NCBI GenBank assembly: GCA_903926565.1
Contig: CAIYJU010000026.1
Span: forward strand, 1-64,000
Length of the DNA stretch: 64,000 nucleotides
Direction of reading: 5' to 3'
DNA from: an uncultured Bacteroidales bacterium
GTDB taxonomy: Bacteria > Bacteroidota > Bacteroidia > Bacteroidales > FEN-979
How positions within the stretch are numbered: the first letter of the stretch is position 1; every line of letters starts with the position of its first letter. Below the pieces are notes generated by a model that did no database searches, was not told the origin of the DNA, and saw only the letters and a program-made list of their open reading frames with translations. Made by a program: the position numbers and the translations under genes. Positions 49,663 to 59,040 of this stretch are shown piece after piece.

Positions 49663-51684
49663 ATGAAAACAAAAATTTTACTGTCGGCTTTGTTTTTAAC
49701 TTTCAGCATCTTCACTTTCAGCCAGACATTCATCTGGGAGTCATTTGACAGCGGCCAGATGCCTCCGGCCAACTGGACCATCAGCGGTCTTCCAGCCCAA
49801 TGGTCGGTTGGCAACTCCAGCAATGCAGGTGGCAGCGCACCTGAAGCACAGTTTACCTACGTACAGCAAACCACTACGACGCGGCTCATCTCGCCCATGT
49901 GCGACCTGACCGGACTGACCTCTGTAAAGGTGTCTTTCAGACACATGTATGACTGGTATTCCAACCCTGCACCCAAAGTAGGGGTTGCCACACGGTCGCA
50001 CAACGGAACATGGACAACTGTCTGGGAAAAAACCCCAACGGGAAATATCAGCGCTGAACAGATGGATGTTGTGATCTCCAATTCAGATGTTGGGCAGTCA
50101 GAGTTTCAGATCTGTTTTTACCTGAATGGAAACATGTACAACATGGACTACTGGTTCCTTGACAATGTACTATTGTTCAACCCGTTGAATCTCGATGCCG
50201 GTGTGATTTCGCTGGGCGCAACACCCACCTATTTTGCAGAGCCGGTTCAGGTGAAGGGAAGTATCATGAATGTTGGAACGACAACCATCACTGGTATTGA
50301 AATGAAATATCAGGTCGACAACGGCCCTGTTTCTTCCACCTCCTTTACCGGACTATCGCTGGTAACCCAGGGCATCTATGATTTTTCTATGGATCAATTG
50401 ATGACAGGCTCCATCGGCCCGCACGAATTGACGGTTTGGCTCGATAAAGTAAACGGCGTAAAAGATGATAACCAGGCCAACGACACACTGAGAAAAACTG
50501 AATATAAAATATGTTATGTGGTTCCGCGAACACCTCTTTACGAAGAGTTTACAAGCTCAACCTGTGCACCTTGTGCTTCATTCAACACCAGTTTCGTACC
50601 ATGGTGCAATACCAATGAAGACAGCATCACGCTGGTGAAATACCAGATGAGCTGGCCTGCTCCGGGAGATCCCTATTATACGCTTGAAGGAGGAGTACGA
50701 AGAGCCTACTATGGTGTAAATGCTGTTCCCGACCTATACGTCAACGGCGGAAACACCGGAACGAATATCGGTTCTGTCGTACAGGCCTTCAACCAGGCCA
50801 AACAGCAGATCGGAATGATGAAAATTTCGGGAACAAACTCACTGAACGGGACCGTGATGACGATCGACGCTACGGTTCTTCCCTTCTCCAACTTCAACAA
50901 CGTGCGTGTATACATCATTGTCATGGAGAAAATCACGCACAATAACCACATGTCGAACGGGGAGACCAGCTTTGAACATGTGATGATGAAAATGGTTCCG
51001 GACGCAGAAGGAACCACCACCAATCTTGTTGATCGTGTTCCATTTACCATCCATCAGACGGTTGACCTTGCCGGTACACACATTGAAGAATTTACCGACC
51101 TGATCGTTGGCATCTTCGTACAGGATCCGACATCAAAGGAAGTCTATCAATCCGACTATTCAGGGGAGAATGCACAGTACGGCACCGAAGCACGCCTGAA
51201 CAGCATCTCCGTTGATGGAATTCCGATATCCGGATTCAGCCCTGATACATTCAACTATTCGGTTAACCTTGCTGGCGGCGCCACCGTGGTTCCAACCATC
51301 ACAGGCACCCCCATTGATGCCAATGAAACTGTCATTGTTGTTCCTTCCCTTTCACTTACCGGAACAACCACCATTGATGTCTTTGCAGAAAACCTGACAG
51401 CACACAACCTCTATTCGCTTAATTTCCAGTGGGCTGTCGGCCAGCCGGAGGGGAACAACAACGATGTCAGGCTTTACCCGAATCCAACAACCGGGAATAT
51501 CTATCTCTACGGAGCCTCCCATTCAACCGTTTCCGTATACAACAGCACAGGAATTCTGGTTACTTCGTTTCTGGATTTTACCGGAACCTCACTGAATCTT
51601 TCATCCCTGGTAAAAGGCGTTTACCTGATGAAGATCGAAAAAACCAATGGTTCTGTCATTCAGAAAAAAATCGTCATCATGTAG
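49663..51684 (+). CDS. Omp28-related exported protein with MAM/jellyroll-like and cadherin-like domains and T9SS sorting domain
   Basis: Signal peptide MKTKILLSALFLTFSIFTFSQ at 49663; PLYEEFTSSTCAPCASFNTSF; C-terminal LYPNPTTGNIYLYG...IQKKIVIM. ORF-track start at 49525 spans a terminator. Confidence 0.82.
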   Translation: MKTKILLSALFLTFSIFTFSQTFIWESFDSGQMPPANWTISGLPAQWSVGNSSNAGGSAPEAQFTYVQQTTTTRLISPMCDLTGLTSVKVSFRHMYDWYSNPAPKVGVATRSHNGTWTTVWEKTPTGNISAEQMDVVISNSDVGQSEFQICFYLNGNMYNMDYWFLDNVLLFNPLNLDAGVISLGATPTYFAEPVQVKGSIMNVGTTTITGIEMKYQVDNGPVSSTSFTGLSLVTQGIYDFSMDQLMTGSIGPHELTVWLDKVNGVKDDNQANDTLRKTEYKICYVVPRTPLYEEFTSSTCAPCASFNTSFVPWCNTNEDSITLVKYQMSWPAPGDPYYTLEGGVRRAYYGVNAVPDLYVNGGNTGTNIGSVVQAFNQAKQQIGMMKISGTNSLNGTVMTIDATVLPFSNFNNVRVYIIVMEKITHNNHMSNGETSFEHVMMKMVPDAEGTTTNLVDRVPFTIHQTVDLAGTHIEEFTDLIVGIFVQDPTSKEVYQSDYSGENAQYGTEARLNSISVDGIPISGFSPDTFNYSVNLAGGATVVPTITGTPIDANETVIVVPSLSLTGTTTIDVFAENLTAHNLYSLNFQWAVGQPEGNNNDVRLYPNPTTGNIYLYGASHSTVSVYNSTGILVTSFLDFTGTSLNLSSLVKGVYLMKIEKTNGSVIQKKIVIM

Positions 51685-51712
51685 TACCCTTCCAACCGGA
51701 TATTTTGGAAGA

Positions 51713-51750
51713 AGAATGAGCTGCCAGAAATTGGCGGCTCATTCTTTTTT
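51713..51750 (+). terminator. Rho-independent terminator
   Basis: AGAATGAGCTGCCAGAAATTGGCGGCTCATTCTTTTTT. Confidence 0.88.
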
Positions 51751-51783
51751 CCAAAGCACCCTGACAGACAACCATTTTATTCG

Positions 51784-51791
51784 TAACTTTG
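51784..51791 (+). promoter_or_regulatory. Bacteroidota -7 box TAACTTTG upstream of C25 peptidase gene
   Basis: TAACTTTG 22 bp before start 51813. Confidence 0.5.
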
Positions 51792-51812
51792 TCTGTTACA
51801 AAATCCATTATT

Positions 51813-53903
51813 ATGAAAAACACTGTTGCAATTTTCCTGTCATTGTTCATGACAATCAGCATGTTCGCCGGAAGTGTTGAAAAAACATTCACTTTTTCCA
51901 AAGTTGCCATCGGGCAGAATGGCCGCTACCAGACCATTACACTGGATGGAACCATGCTTGCCGGACTGAACGGTGAACCGATGCTGCCCTATCACCAGGT
52001 TGCCATGATGCTGCCTCCGGGCGAAAAAGCCATCTCGATCACGGTTGTCGGGGAGATGCCCACTGCCATTCCGGGCACCTTTGAATTGTACCCTCAACAG
52101 TATATGCAGCCGGTTTCATCACCACAAACAGGCTCCTTTATCAGAAATGAAAAAATCTATCAATCCGATGCAAGTTATCCTTCCACACCGACCGGGAACC
52201 TCATCAATTCTTACCTGAACGGTTATGCCTTTGCGCTTTCAACTTTTACCCCGGTCATCTATAACCCCGCAAGAAAAGCCGTTTCCTATTATCAGAAGGT
52301 AACCGTGCAAATCACCACCCGGACTGATATCAATGCCACACTTGCGCTGAAAAACCTTACCAACTCGGAAAATGCGCTGAAAAGGGTCAGGCAGTTTGCC
52401 CAGAATCCGGAAATGATGAACCAATACCCTGTGAAAGCTGCTCTTAAAACGAACTACAAGAACCTGATCATTACAACGGCCCAATTTCAGGCCGGATTCG
52501 ATGAACTGGTGAATTATTACAACACGAGGGGCATTACCACTCAAATCGCGACCCTCGAAACCATCGGTTCGATGGCGGGCCAGGACCTTCAGGAAAAAAT
52601 GCGCAATTACATCCTCAGCGAATACCAAACCAATGGCATTGAGCAGGTGATCCTTGGCGGGGATGCAGAAGTGGTGCCCTACCGTGGATTTTACTGCTAT
52701 GTGATTTCGGGATCGGGTTATGAAGACAGCAACATTCCTGCCGACCTCTATTTTTCAGCCCTCGATGGTAACTGGAATACAAACGGTGACTACAAATGGG
52801 GCGAACCGGGCGAAGACGACCTTCTTCCTGAACTGTCTGTTGGCCGCATGTCTTTCAGCAATGCCGCGGAGCAGGCAAACATGGTACACAAGTCCGTTTC
52901 CTACCAGGGAAGCCCGGTAGCTGAGGAGATGAAAAAGCCCTACCTGGTATCGGAATTTCTGTATGACCCTCCCATGACCTGGGGTTCGGACTATTTAGAG
53001 CTGCTGATTGATGAGCACAACGACAATGGTTATTCAACCCATGGCATTCCTTCTGCGGAGAATAATATTACCCGCTTATATGATACGCCCGGGTCAAACT
53101 GGAGTGCGGGTCAACTGATTTCAGGAATCAATTCGGGACAATCGTTTATCCATCATTGCGGACATTCCAATTCAAACTACATGATGCGCCTGTATAACTG
53201 GGACATCACCGACGCGAATTTCTCACAGGTTGACGGCGTTTCACACAACTACCAGCTGATGTACACCCATGGATGCATCTGCGGAGCTTTCGACGACAAT
53301 GATTGCATCGCCGAAATCTCCACATCCATTTCTAATTTCCTTGTCGGCGGTGTCTTTAACTCCCGCTACGGATGGTTCAACCAGGGCACGACCGAGGGCC
53401 CATCGGCCCACCTGCACCGTGAATTTATCAGCGCCCTCTATAACCCGAATCCCGACTCTGCCATTGCTGAACTTGGTTCAGCACATACCATGTCGAAAAT
53501 TAAAACAGCTCCCTGGATCGGCCTTCCAGGCGAATTTGAACCGGGAGCCCAGCGCTGGTGCCACTACGATTGCAATGTGCTGGGCGATCCTGCCCTGAAA
53601 GTGTGGATCGACAATCCGGCTGTAGGAACACAAGATCTATCCCACTCCCTCTCTTTCTCACTCTCCCCAAACCCGTGTAAAACCCAGGTAACCCTTTCTT
53701 TCACTGTTCATAACACACCAAATGTCAACATTTCTGTATTGAATTCTCTTGGCCAACAGGTTAAAACACTCGATTATACCACCGATCCAACAGGAATTCA
53801 GTCTGTTACATTAAATATTGACAACCTGGTCCCTGGGATCTATTACTGTCGTTTGCAAACGAACGAGGCATCCTCCGTCAAAAAACTGATGATCGTCCGG
53901 TAA
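51813..53903 (+). CDS. Gingipain-like C25 cysteine peptidase with T9SS sorting domain
   Basis: Signal peptide from 51813; VILGGDAEVVPYRGFY; SFIHHCGHSN and YTHGCICGAFD catalytic-type motifs; C-terminal LSPNPCKTQVTLSF...VKKLMIVR. Confidence 0.88.
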   Translation: MKNTVAIFLSLFMTISMFAGSVEKTFTFSKVAIGQNGRYQTITLDGTMLAGLNGEPMLPYHQVAMMLPPGEKAISITVVGEMPTAIPGTFELYPQQYMQPVSSPQTGSFIRNEKIYQSDASYPSTPTGNLINSYLNGYAFALSTFTPVIYNPARKAVSYYQKVTVQITTRTDINATLALKNLTNSENALKRVRQFAQNPEMMNQYPVKAALKTNYKNLIITTAQFQAGFDELVNYYNTRGITTQIATLETIGSMAGQDLQEKMRNYILSEYQTNGIEQVILGGDAEVVPYRGFYCYVISGSGYEDSNIPADLYFSALDGNWNTNGDYKWGEPGEDDLLPELSVGRMSFSNAAEQANMVHKSVSYQGSPVAEEMKKPYLVSEFLYDPPMTWGSDYLELLIDEHNDNGYSTHGIPSAENNITRLYDTPGSNWSAGQLISGINSGQSFIHHCGHSNSNYMMRLYNWDITDANFSQVDGVSHNYQLMYTHGCICGAFDDNDCIAEISTSISNFLVGGVFNSRYGWFNQGTTEGPSAHLHREFISALYNPNPDSAIAELGSAHTMSKIKTAPWIGLPGEFEPGAQRWCHYDCNVLGDPALKVWIDNPAVGTQDLSHSLSFSLSPNPCKTQVTLSFTVHNTPNVNISVLNSLGQQVKTLDYTTDPTGIQSVTLNIDNLVPGIYYCRLQTNEASSVKKLMIVR

Positions 53904-53952
53904 TTTTTTGTTATTTCTTTAACAAACACGTCTCTTATATCGTTATTATTGA

Positions 53953-53960
53953 TATATTTG
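53953..53960 (+). promoter_or_regulatory. Bacteroidota -7 box TATATTTG upstream of second C25 gene
   Basis: TATATTTG 50 bp before start 54011. Confidence 0.45.
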
Positions 53961-54010
53961 CGTTACCCATGTATGGGCATTCCTGTTCTCAAAACTTAAC
54001 ATTTTATCCC

Positions 54011-57000
54011 ATGAGAAAACTTACCTTTTTCTTTATTATGTTATTATTGGCTGGAGCAAGTGTAAATGCACAGCAATTCAATTACCCTGATATCTCCGGC
54101 AGACCAGGTTTCAACCTCGTCACCTCCACCCCTGCTGCTATCCGGGTAAACTACACTGTACCCTCGTTCTCTCTCGATGACCAGGAGGTACAGGGAGTTC
54201 CAATGAAATACATCAACCTGCCGGGGAACTTTCTGTTCAACGATGCAGGAATGCCAAACCTCCCGGGAAAAGGAAAATACATCGCAATTCCCCAGGGATC
54301 CGTGCCAAAATTCAGAATCGTTTCGCAAGTAACAGAGATTGTTCACAATGTCGATATCGTTCCCTCACCGCGAATCCCGCTCGACAATGACAATCGCCCT
54401 GTTGAGTACACAAAGAACATGCAGGTTTACTCCAAAAATGCACTTTATCCTGCATCGCCTGTTTCCCTATCCGAAGTTGCCCAGATCCGGGGCGTTGATG
54501 CAGTCATCCTTGGGATAACCCCGTTTCAGTACAACCCTGTTACAAAAGACCTCATCGTGTACAAGGATCTCCAGGTTGAACTCACCTTTGAGGGCGGCAG
54601 CGGTCAGTTTGGCAACGATGCCTTCCGCAGCACCTGGTGGGACCCTATTTTACAGGACAACCTGATGAATTTCTCCTCCCTCCCTTCGGTTGATTACAAT
54701 GCACGGTTGCAGTCGTTCGGGAAATCACCCCTGACCGACGAGTGTGAATATATCATCATTACCCCAACCGGCCCCGATTTTCTTGCCTGGGCCGACACCA
54801 TCCGTAAATTCCGCACCGAACAGGGAATTATCACGAAAATTTTTCCGGTTGACCAGATTGGTGGAAATTCTGTCTCCGCCATTGAAGCATTCATCGACCT
54901 TGCCTATAACACCTGGACGCTCAAACCGGTTACCTGCCTCATTTTAGGGGATTATGGTGCCGACGGCACAAAAAATATTATTTCTCATTTATATACCCAT
55001 CCGGCATCTTACCCAAACTTTGCTTCAGATAATAAATATGCCGATGTGACCGGCGATGAAATGCCCGATGTCGTATTTTCAAGAATTACCGCAAATACGG
55101 CCACCGAACTTCAGATCATGGTCACCAAATTCCTGGATTATGAGCGCAACCCGCCAGTAAATCCCCGCTTTTATGACAAACCCATTACAGCCCTCGGATG
55201 GCAGACAGAACGATGGTTTCAGCTTTGCTCCGAAGTTGTTGGCGGTTATTTCAGTTCCGTTCAGGGCAAACATCCGCGCCGTATCAATAAGATTTACCAG
55301 GGTACACCGGGTACAATCTGGTCAACTGCAACCAATACGAATACCCTTGTAAATTACTTCGGACCAGCCGGATTAAATTACATTCCCACCTCTCCGGCCA
55401 CCCTGGGCGGATGGGACGGCGGAACTGCCACCCATGTCAACCAGGCAATCGACTCCGGCGCATTCATGCTTCAGCACCGCGATCACGGTGAATATCTTGG
55501 CTGGGGAGAACCATCTTACAAAATCTCCAATATTAATGCGTTAACCAACACCGACCTGACGTTCGTCTTCTCCATCAACTGTCAGACAGGAGCTTATCAG
55601 CGTTCGAGCGAATGTTTCGGCGAACATTTTCACCGCTATTTCAAAAATGGCCATAACTCAGGGGCTCTCGGGCTTGTTTGTCCGAGCGAAGTCTCCTACT
55701 CCTTTGTCAACGACACCTTCGTCTGGGGTATGTACGACAACATGTGGCCCGATTTCATGCCGGCCGAAGGAACCAACCCGGCCTCACGCGGGGTGTTGCC
55801 TGCTTTCGGAGCTGCTGCAGGAAAGTATTTTCTGAAACAATCCAGCTGGCCATATAATTCCAGTGACAAGCTGGTTACCTACCGGCTGTTCCACATGTTC
55901 GGAGATGCCTTCCAGGTGCTCTATACCGAGATTCCGCAGCAGCTTGCGGTGACCCATGATGCCGAAATCAATTATGGTGCTACTTCCTTCTCCATTCAAA
56001 CCAACGACAGCGCTTTTATCGCGCTCACACTGGGCGACCAGATCCTCGCTACGGGATACGGCAGCGCAAACGGACCTGTCAGCCTTACCATTCCTGTAAT
56101 TCCTGTTGGATCTGACGTAAAAGTCACCGTGACCAAACATAATTTTTACCGCTATTCCGATTTTGTTCCGGTTACCTCAGCAGCAGTACTGGCCAACTTC
56201 ACAGCCAGTGCCACCAGCCTGTGCATCGGAACTTCAGTTGATTATACCGATCTCTCTTCCGGAACTCCGACTACCTGGGCATGGACCTTCCAGGGAGGAA
56301 TCCCGGGAACATCCACCGACCAGAATCCGACCGGTATCACCTACAACACCTCAGGGAGCCATGATGTAACACTTACCGTATCCAAAGCCACCGGTGATCC
56401 TGTTACGCTGACCAAAACCGCCTATATACAGGTAACCGAAATGCCGGTTGCTGATTTCCAGGCGCCAAACGGCTGCCCCGGTCTGCCAGTAGCTTTCACA
56501 GATATGACCAATGCCAACGGAGGCACCATCACCAACTGGACCTGGAATTTCGGAGACCCGAATTCAGGTACCAATAACACCTCCTTTGAGCAGAATCCGA
56601 CCCATACCTTCACCGATCCGGGCACTTACAACGTTTCACTGGAAGTGAAAACCAATGGTGTTTGCTTAAATATCAAAGGGAACACCGTGCTGGTTAACAC
56701 TGCACCGGTTGCTGCAGCCAAACCCGTGGGAGATGTTTCTCTTTGCAAGGATATTGCCGGAAAAATGTATTCCACAGAAGGTGCTGTGGGAGCAACTTCT
56801 TACGCATGGCTTGTCAATCCCGCAACGGCAGGTACCATCACCGGCAACGGAACTACCGGGACTCTTTCTCTTACCCCAGGTTTCACCGGCACTTTCGCCA
56901 TTTCTGTACAGGGTGTGAATGATTGCAGCAACGGCGTCTTCTCCGAAGAGTTGCCCGTCACTGTGATTGAAGCCCCTGCTGCCCCGGTTAAACCTTCAGG

Positions 57001-57523
57001 ACCTGAAAGCCTTGATGTGAATAAGGTTACCCAGAGTGAATTTGCCACAACTGAAGTGGCTGGTGCCTCCAGTTATGGATGGGTTCTTACCCCGGCAACG
57101 GCAGGCACCATCACCGGCAATGGTCTTACAGGCACTGCCCTGTGGAACAACACCTATCGCGGAGCGGTATCCGTAAAGGTCAAAGCTGTTAACACCTGTG
57201 GAGAAAGTGTCGCTTCGGAAGAAAAGACACTGAATATTTACTCATCCCTGGGCCTTGCTGAAAATAACGGGTTGGGCATTACAATCTTCCCGAACCCCAG
57301 CGATGGAAAATTCAGTCTCGACATCATCTCCGGCGTTGCTTCCATGATCAACCTCACTGTTTACAGTCCCCTGGGAGTTGTTGTTTATGCAGAGCAGGAT
57401 GTGAAACTCAATGGAAAACTCCATAAAACCCTCGACCTTTCAAACCTGGCAAAAGGCGTTTACCTGCTGAAAGCCGAACGTAACGGGATCCTCAGCACCG
57501 TCAGCATTGTGATCGATAAATAA
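54011..57523 (+). CDS. Gingipain-like C25 peptidase with PKD domains, duplicated Ig-like domains and T9SS sorting domain
   Basis: LILGDYGADG; FMLQHRDHGEYLGWGEP; FVFSINCQTGAYQ; PKD repeats; C-terminal ITIFPNPSDGKFSLDI...STVSIVIDK. Confidence 0.88.
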   Translation: MRKLTFFFIMLLLAGASVNAQQFNYPDISGRPGFNLVTSTPAAIRVNYTVPSFSLDDQEVQGVPMKYINLPGNFLFNDAGMPNLPGKGKYIAIPQGSVPKFRIVSQVTEIVHNVDIVPSPRIPLDNDNRPVEYTKNMQVYSKNALYPASPVSLSEVAQIRGVDAVILGITPFQYNPVTKDLIVYKDLQVELTFEGGSGQFGNDAFRSTWWDPILQDNLMNFSSLPSVDYNARLQSFGKSPLTDECEYIIITPTGPDFLAWADTIRKFRTEQGIITKIFPVDQIGGNSVSAIEAFIDLAYNTWTLKPVTCLILGDYGADGTKNIISHLYTHPASYPNFASDNKYADVTGDEMPDVVFSRITANTATELQIMVTKFLDYERNPPVNPRFYDKPITALGWQTERWFQLCSEVVGGYFSSVQGKHPRRINKIYQGTPGTIWSTATNTNTLVNYFGPAGLNYIPTSPATLGGWDGGTATHVNQAIDSGAFMLQHRDHGEYLGWGEPSYKISNINALTNTDLTFVFSINCQTGAYQRSSECFGEHFHRYFKNGHNSGALGLVCPSEVSYSFVNDTFVWGMYDNMWPDFMPAEGTNPASRGVLPAFGAAAGKYFLKQSSWPYNSSDKLVTYRLFHMFGDAFQVLYTEIPQQLAVTHDAEINYGATSFSIQTNDSAFIALTLGDQILATGYGSANGPVSLTIPVIPVGSDVKVTVTKHNFYRYSDFVPVTSAAVLANFTASATSLCIGTSVDYTDLSSGTPTTWAWTFQGGIPGTSTDQNPTGITYNTSGSHDVTLTVSKATGDPVTLTKTAYIQVTEMPVADFQAPNGCPGLPVAFTDMTNANGGTITNWTWNFGDPNSGTNNTSFEQNPTHTFTDPGTYNVSLEVKTNGVCLNIKGNTVLVNTAPVAAAKPVGDVSLCKDIAGKMYSTEGAVGATSYAWLVNPATAGTITGNGTTGTLSLTPGFTGTFAISVQGVNDCSNGVFSEELPVTVIEAPAAPVKPSGPESLDVNKVTQSEFATTEVAGASSYGWVLTPATAGTITGNGLTGTALWNNTYRGAVSVKVKAVNTCGESVASEEKTLNIYSSLGLAENNGLGITIFPNPSDGKFSLDIISGVASMINLTVYSPLGVVVYAEQDVKLNGKLHKTLDLSNLAKGVYLLKAERNGILSTVSIVIDK

Positions 57524-57683
57524 GTCTGCATAAGTAAATATTTTCTGCTTCAGGAAGGGTGTGTTTCAATTGCACTTTTGAAACAACCTGATTATTTTAA
57601 TTTCTGTGATTCTTTATCAAATGTTGAATCATTCACAGATTTTTATATTTTAGCGATGAAATAACACTGAAGCCAAACGCACC

Positions 57684-59036
57684 ATGAAGAAACATGTCGT
57701 GATTTTGATTTTCTTCATGTTAAAATGTCCGGCTGGCAAAACCCAGAGCAGTAATCCGGTTTATCAGAAAGCAGAAAAATGTGTCCAGGACTATATGGAC
57801 TTCTCCCGGCTCGGCCCGGGTTATTCAAGAGATATTTCCGGGGAGATTATTGATCAGTTCTATTCTCTTTTTGAACGTGACGCGTTTTTGTACTGGGATC
57901 TGTACAAATCATTGAACGATAATCTGCCACCTCCGCTGCCCATTCGGGAGTACGTGGATCTTGCGGTGAAAATGTATGCCCCGAAACAACCATTGCTTGA
58001 CTATCCCCGGGTAAAAATCAATATTCTTAACGGAGGGAAATCTGCGGTTGCGTACTTAAAAAAGACCCATCAGATCCTGGATGGTGACGATAAACCTGTC
58101 GTAAAAAATACGATCAAACTTCAGCTCAGCATCAATCTGGATAACGAAAACCCATTGATTCAGAACATCGCAGAAGATAAACGGAAACCGTTTGTCAGAA
58201 GCATCTCCGTCGGAGGCAATTTTATTGTCTGGTCGAATGTTTTCCACCTTATGACAACCTACCCGGTGGTTGGGACCGGCCCTCATGAAACATTCAGAAA
58301 GTTTAACCTGTCATCCGGAATGCATTTTCAACGTGGCGGTATGTTTGAAATGAGGTTAAACAGAAGGGTTGGCGAGGGCCTGCTGTTTGCGACCGGAATT
58401 TTCTATTCGGAGACACATTTAAGGGCAGTCATGTCGGAGTACACAAACAGTATTCCTGATACACTTGAGCAACATTCTGACCAGGCAATCTCCCTTACTA
58501 CGTTTGAGAGATCACCCAGGGTACAGGAGGATATTGCAATTACCAAAATAGAGATCCCGCTCGTGTTCAAATCCTACCTGAAAGACTGGGTTTACCTCAA
58601 ATGCGGTACGGCGTTGGGTTATGTAAAGGGCATTTCGGGGGTTAACTATGCCGTGAGCAGGACCGGCGGAGGCCTGGTAACAAATCTTTCTTCCCAAAAC
58701 CAGGTTTATCTCGACATAGACCATGAACTGGACCAGGTACAATTCGGGTACTACCGGAACAAAGAATATCACTTTTATAAACAGAACTTCCTGAACAAAA
58801 TGGTTCTGTCGATTCAAATTGCCGCCGGGTTTGAAAAGCAGTTCAACTATTTTTGTTTTGGGGTTGAGCCCAATATTGCCTTCGGGGTGAATCCTGTTTC
58901 AACAAGATCATCCCCGGGCAGTTATCAATTGACAAACGTGGGCGATTTTCATTCAGTCATAGAGCTGCTCAAAAAACCCGCATATCAGTTTTCTTTTGGA
59001 TTCAGGCTTCTGATCAGCTATGTATTTAAAGACTAA
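57684..59036 (+). CDS. Cassette B outer-membrane beta-barrel-like protein (450 aa), paralog of 8843-10207
   Basis: AEKCVQDYMDFSRLGPG...LYWDLYKS...INILNGGKSAVAYLKKTHQI aligns with the cassette A protein. Confidence 0.78.
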   Translation: MKKHVVILIFFMLKCPAGKTQSSNPVYQKAEKCVQDYMDFSRLGPGYSRDISGEIIDQFYSLFERDAFLYWDLYKSLNDNLPPPLPIREYVDLAVKMYAPKQPLLDYPRVKINILNGGKSAVAYLKKTHQILDGDDKPVVKNTIKLQLSINLDNENPLIQNIAEDKRKPFVRSISVGGNFIVWSNVFHLMTTYPVVGTGPHETFRKFNLSSGMHFQRGGMFEMRLNRRVGEGLLFATGIFYSETHLRAVMSEYTNSIPDTLEQHSDQAISLTTFERSPRVQEDIAITKIEIPLVFKSYLKDWVYLKCGTALGYVKGISGVNYAVSRTGGGLVTNLSSQNQVYLDIDHELDQVQFGYYRNKEYHFYKQNFLNKMVLSIQIAAGFEKQFNYFCFGVEPNIAFGVNPVSTRSSPGSYQLTNVGDFHSVIELLKKPAYQFSFGFRLLISYVFKD

Positions 59037-59040
59037 GGAC

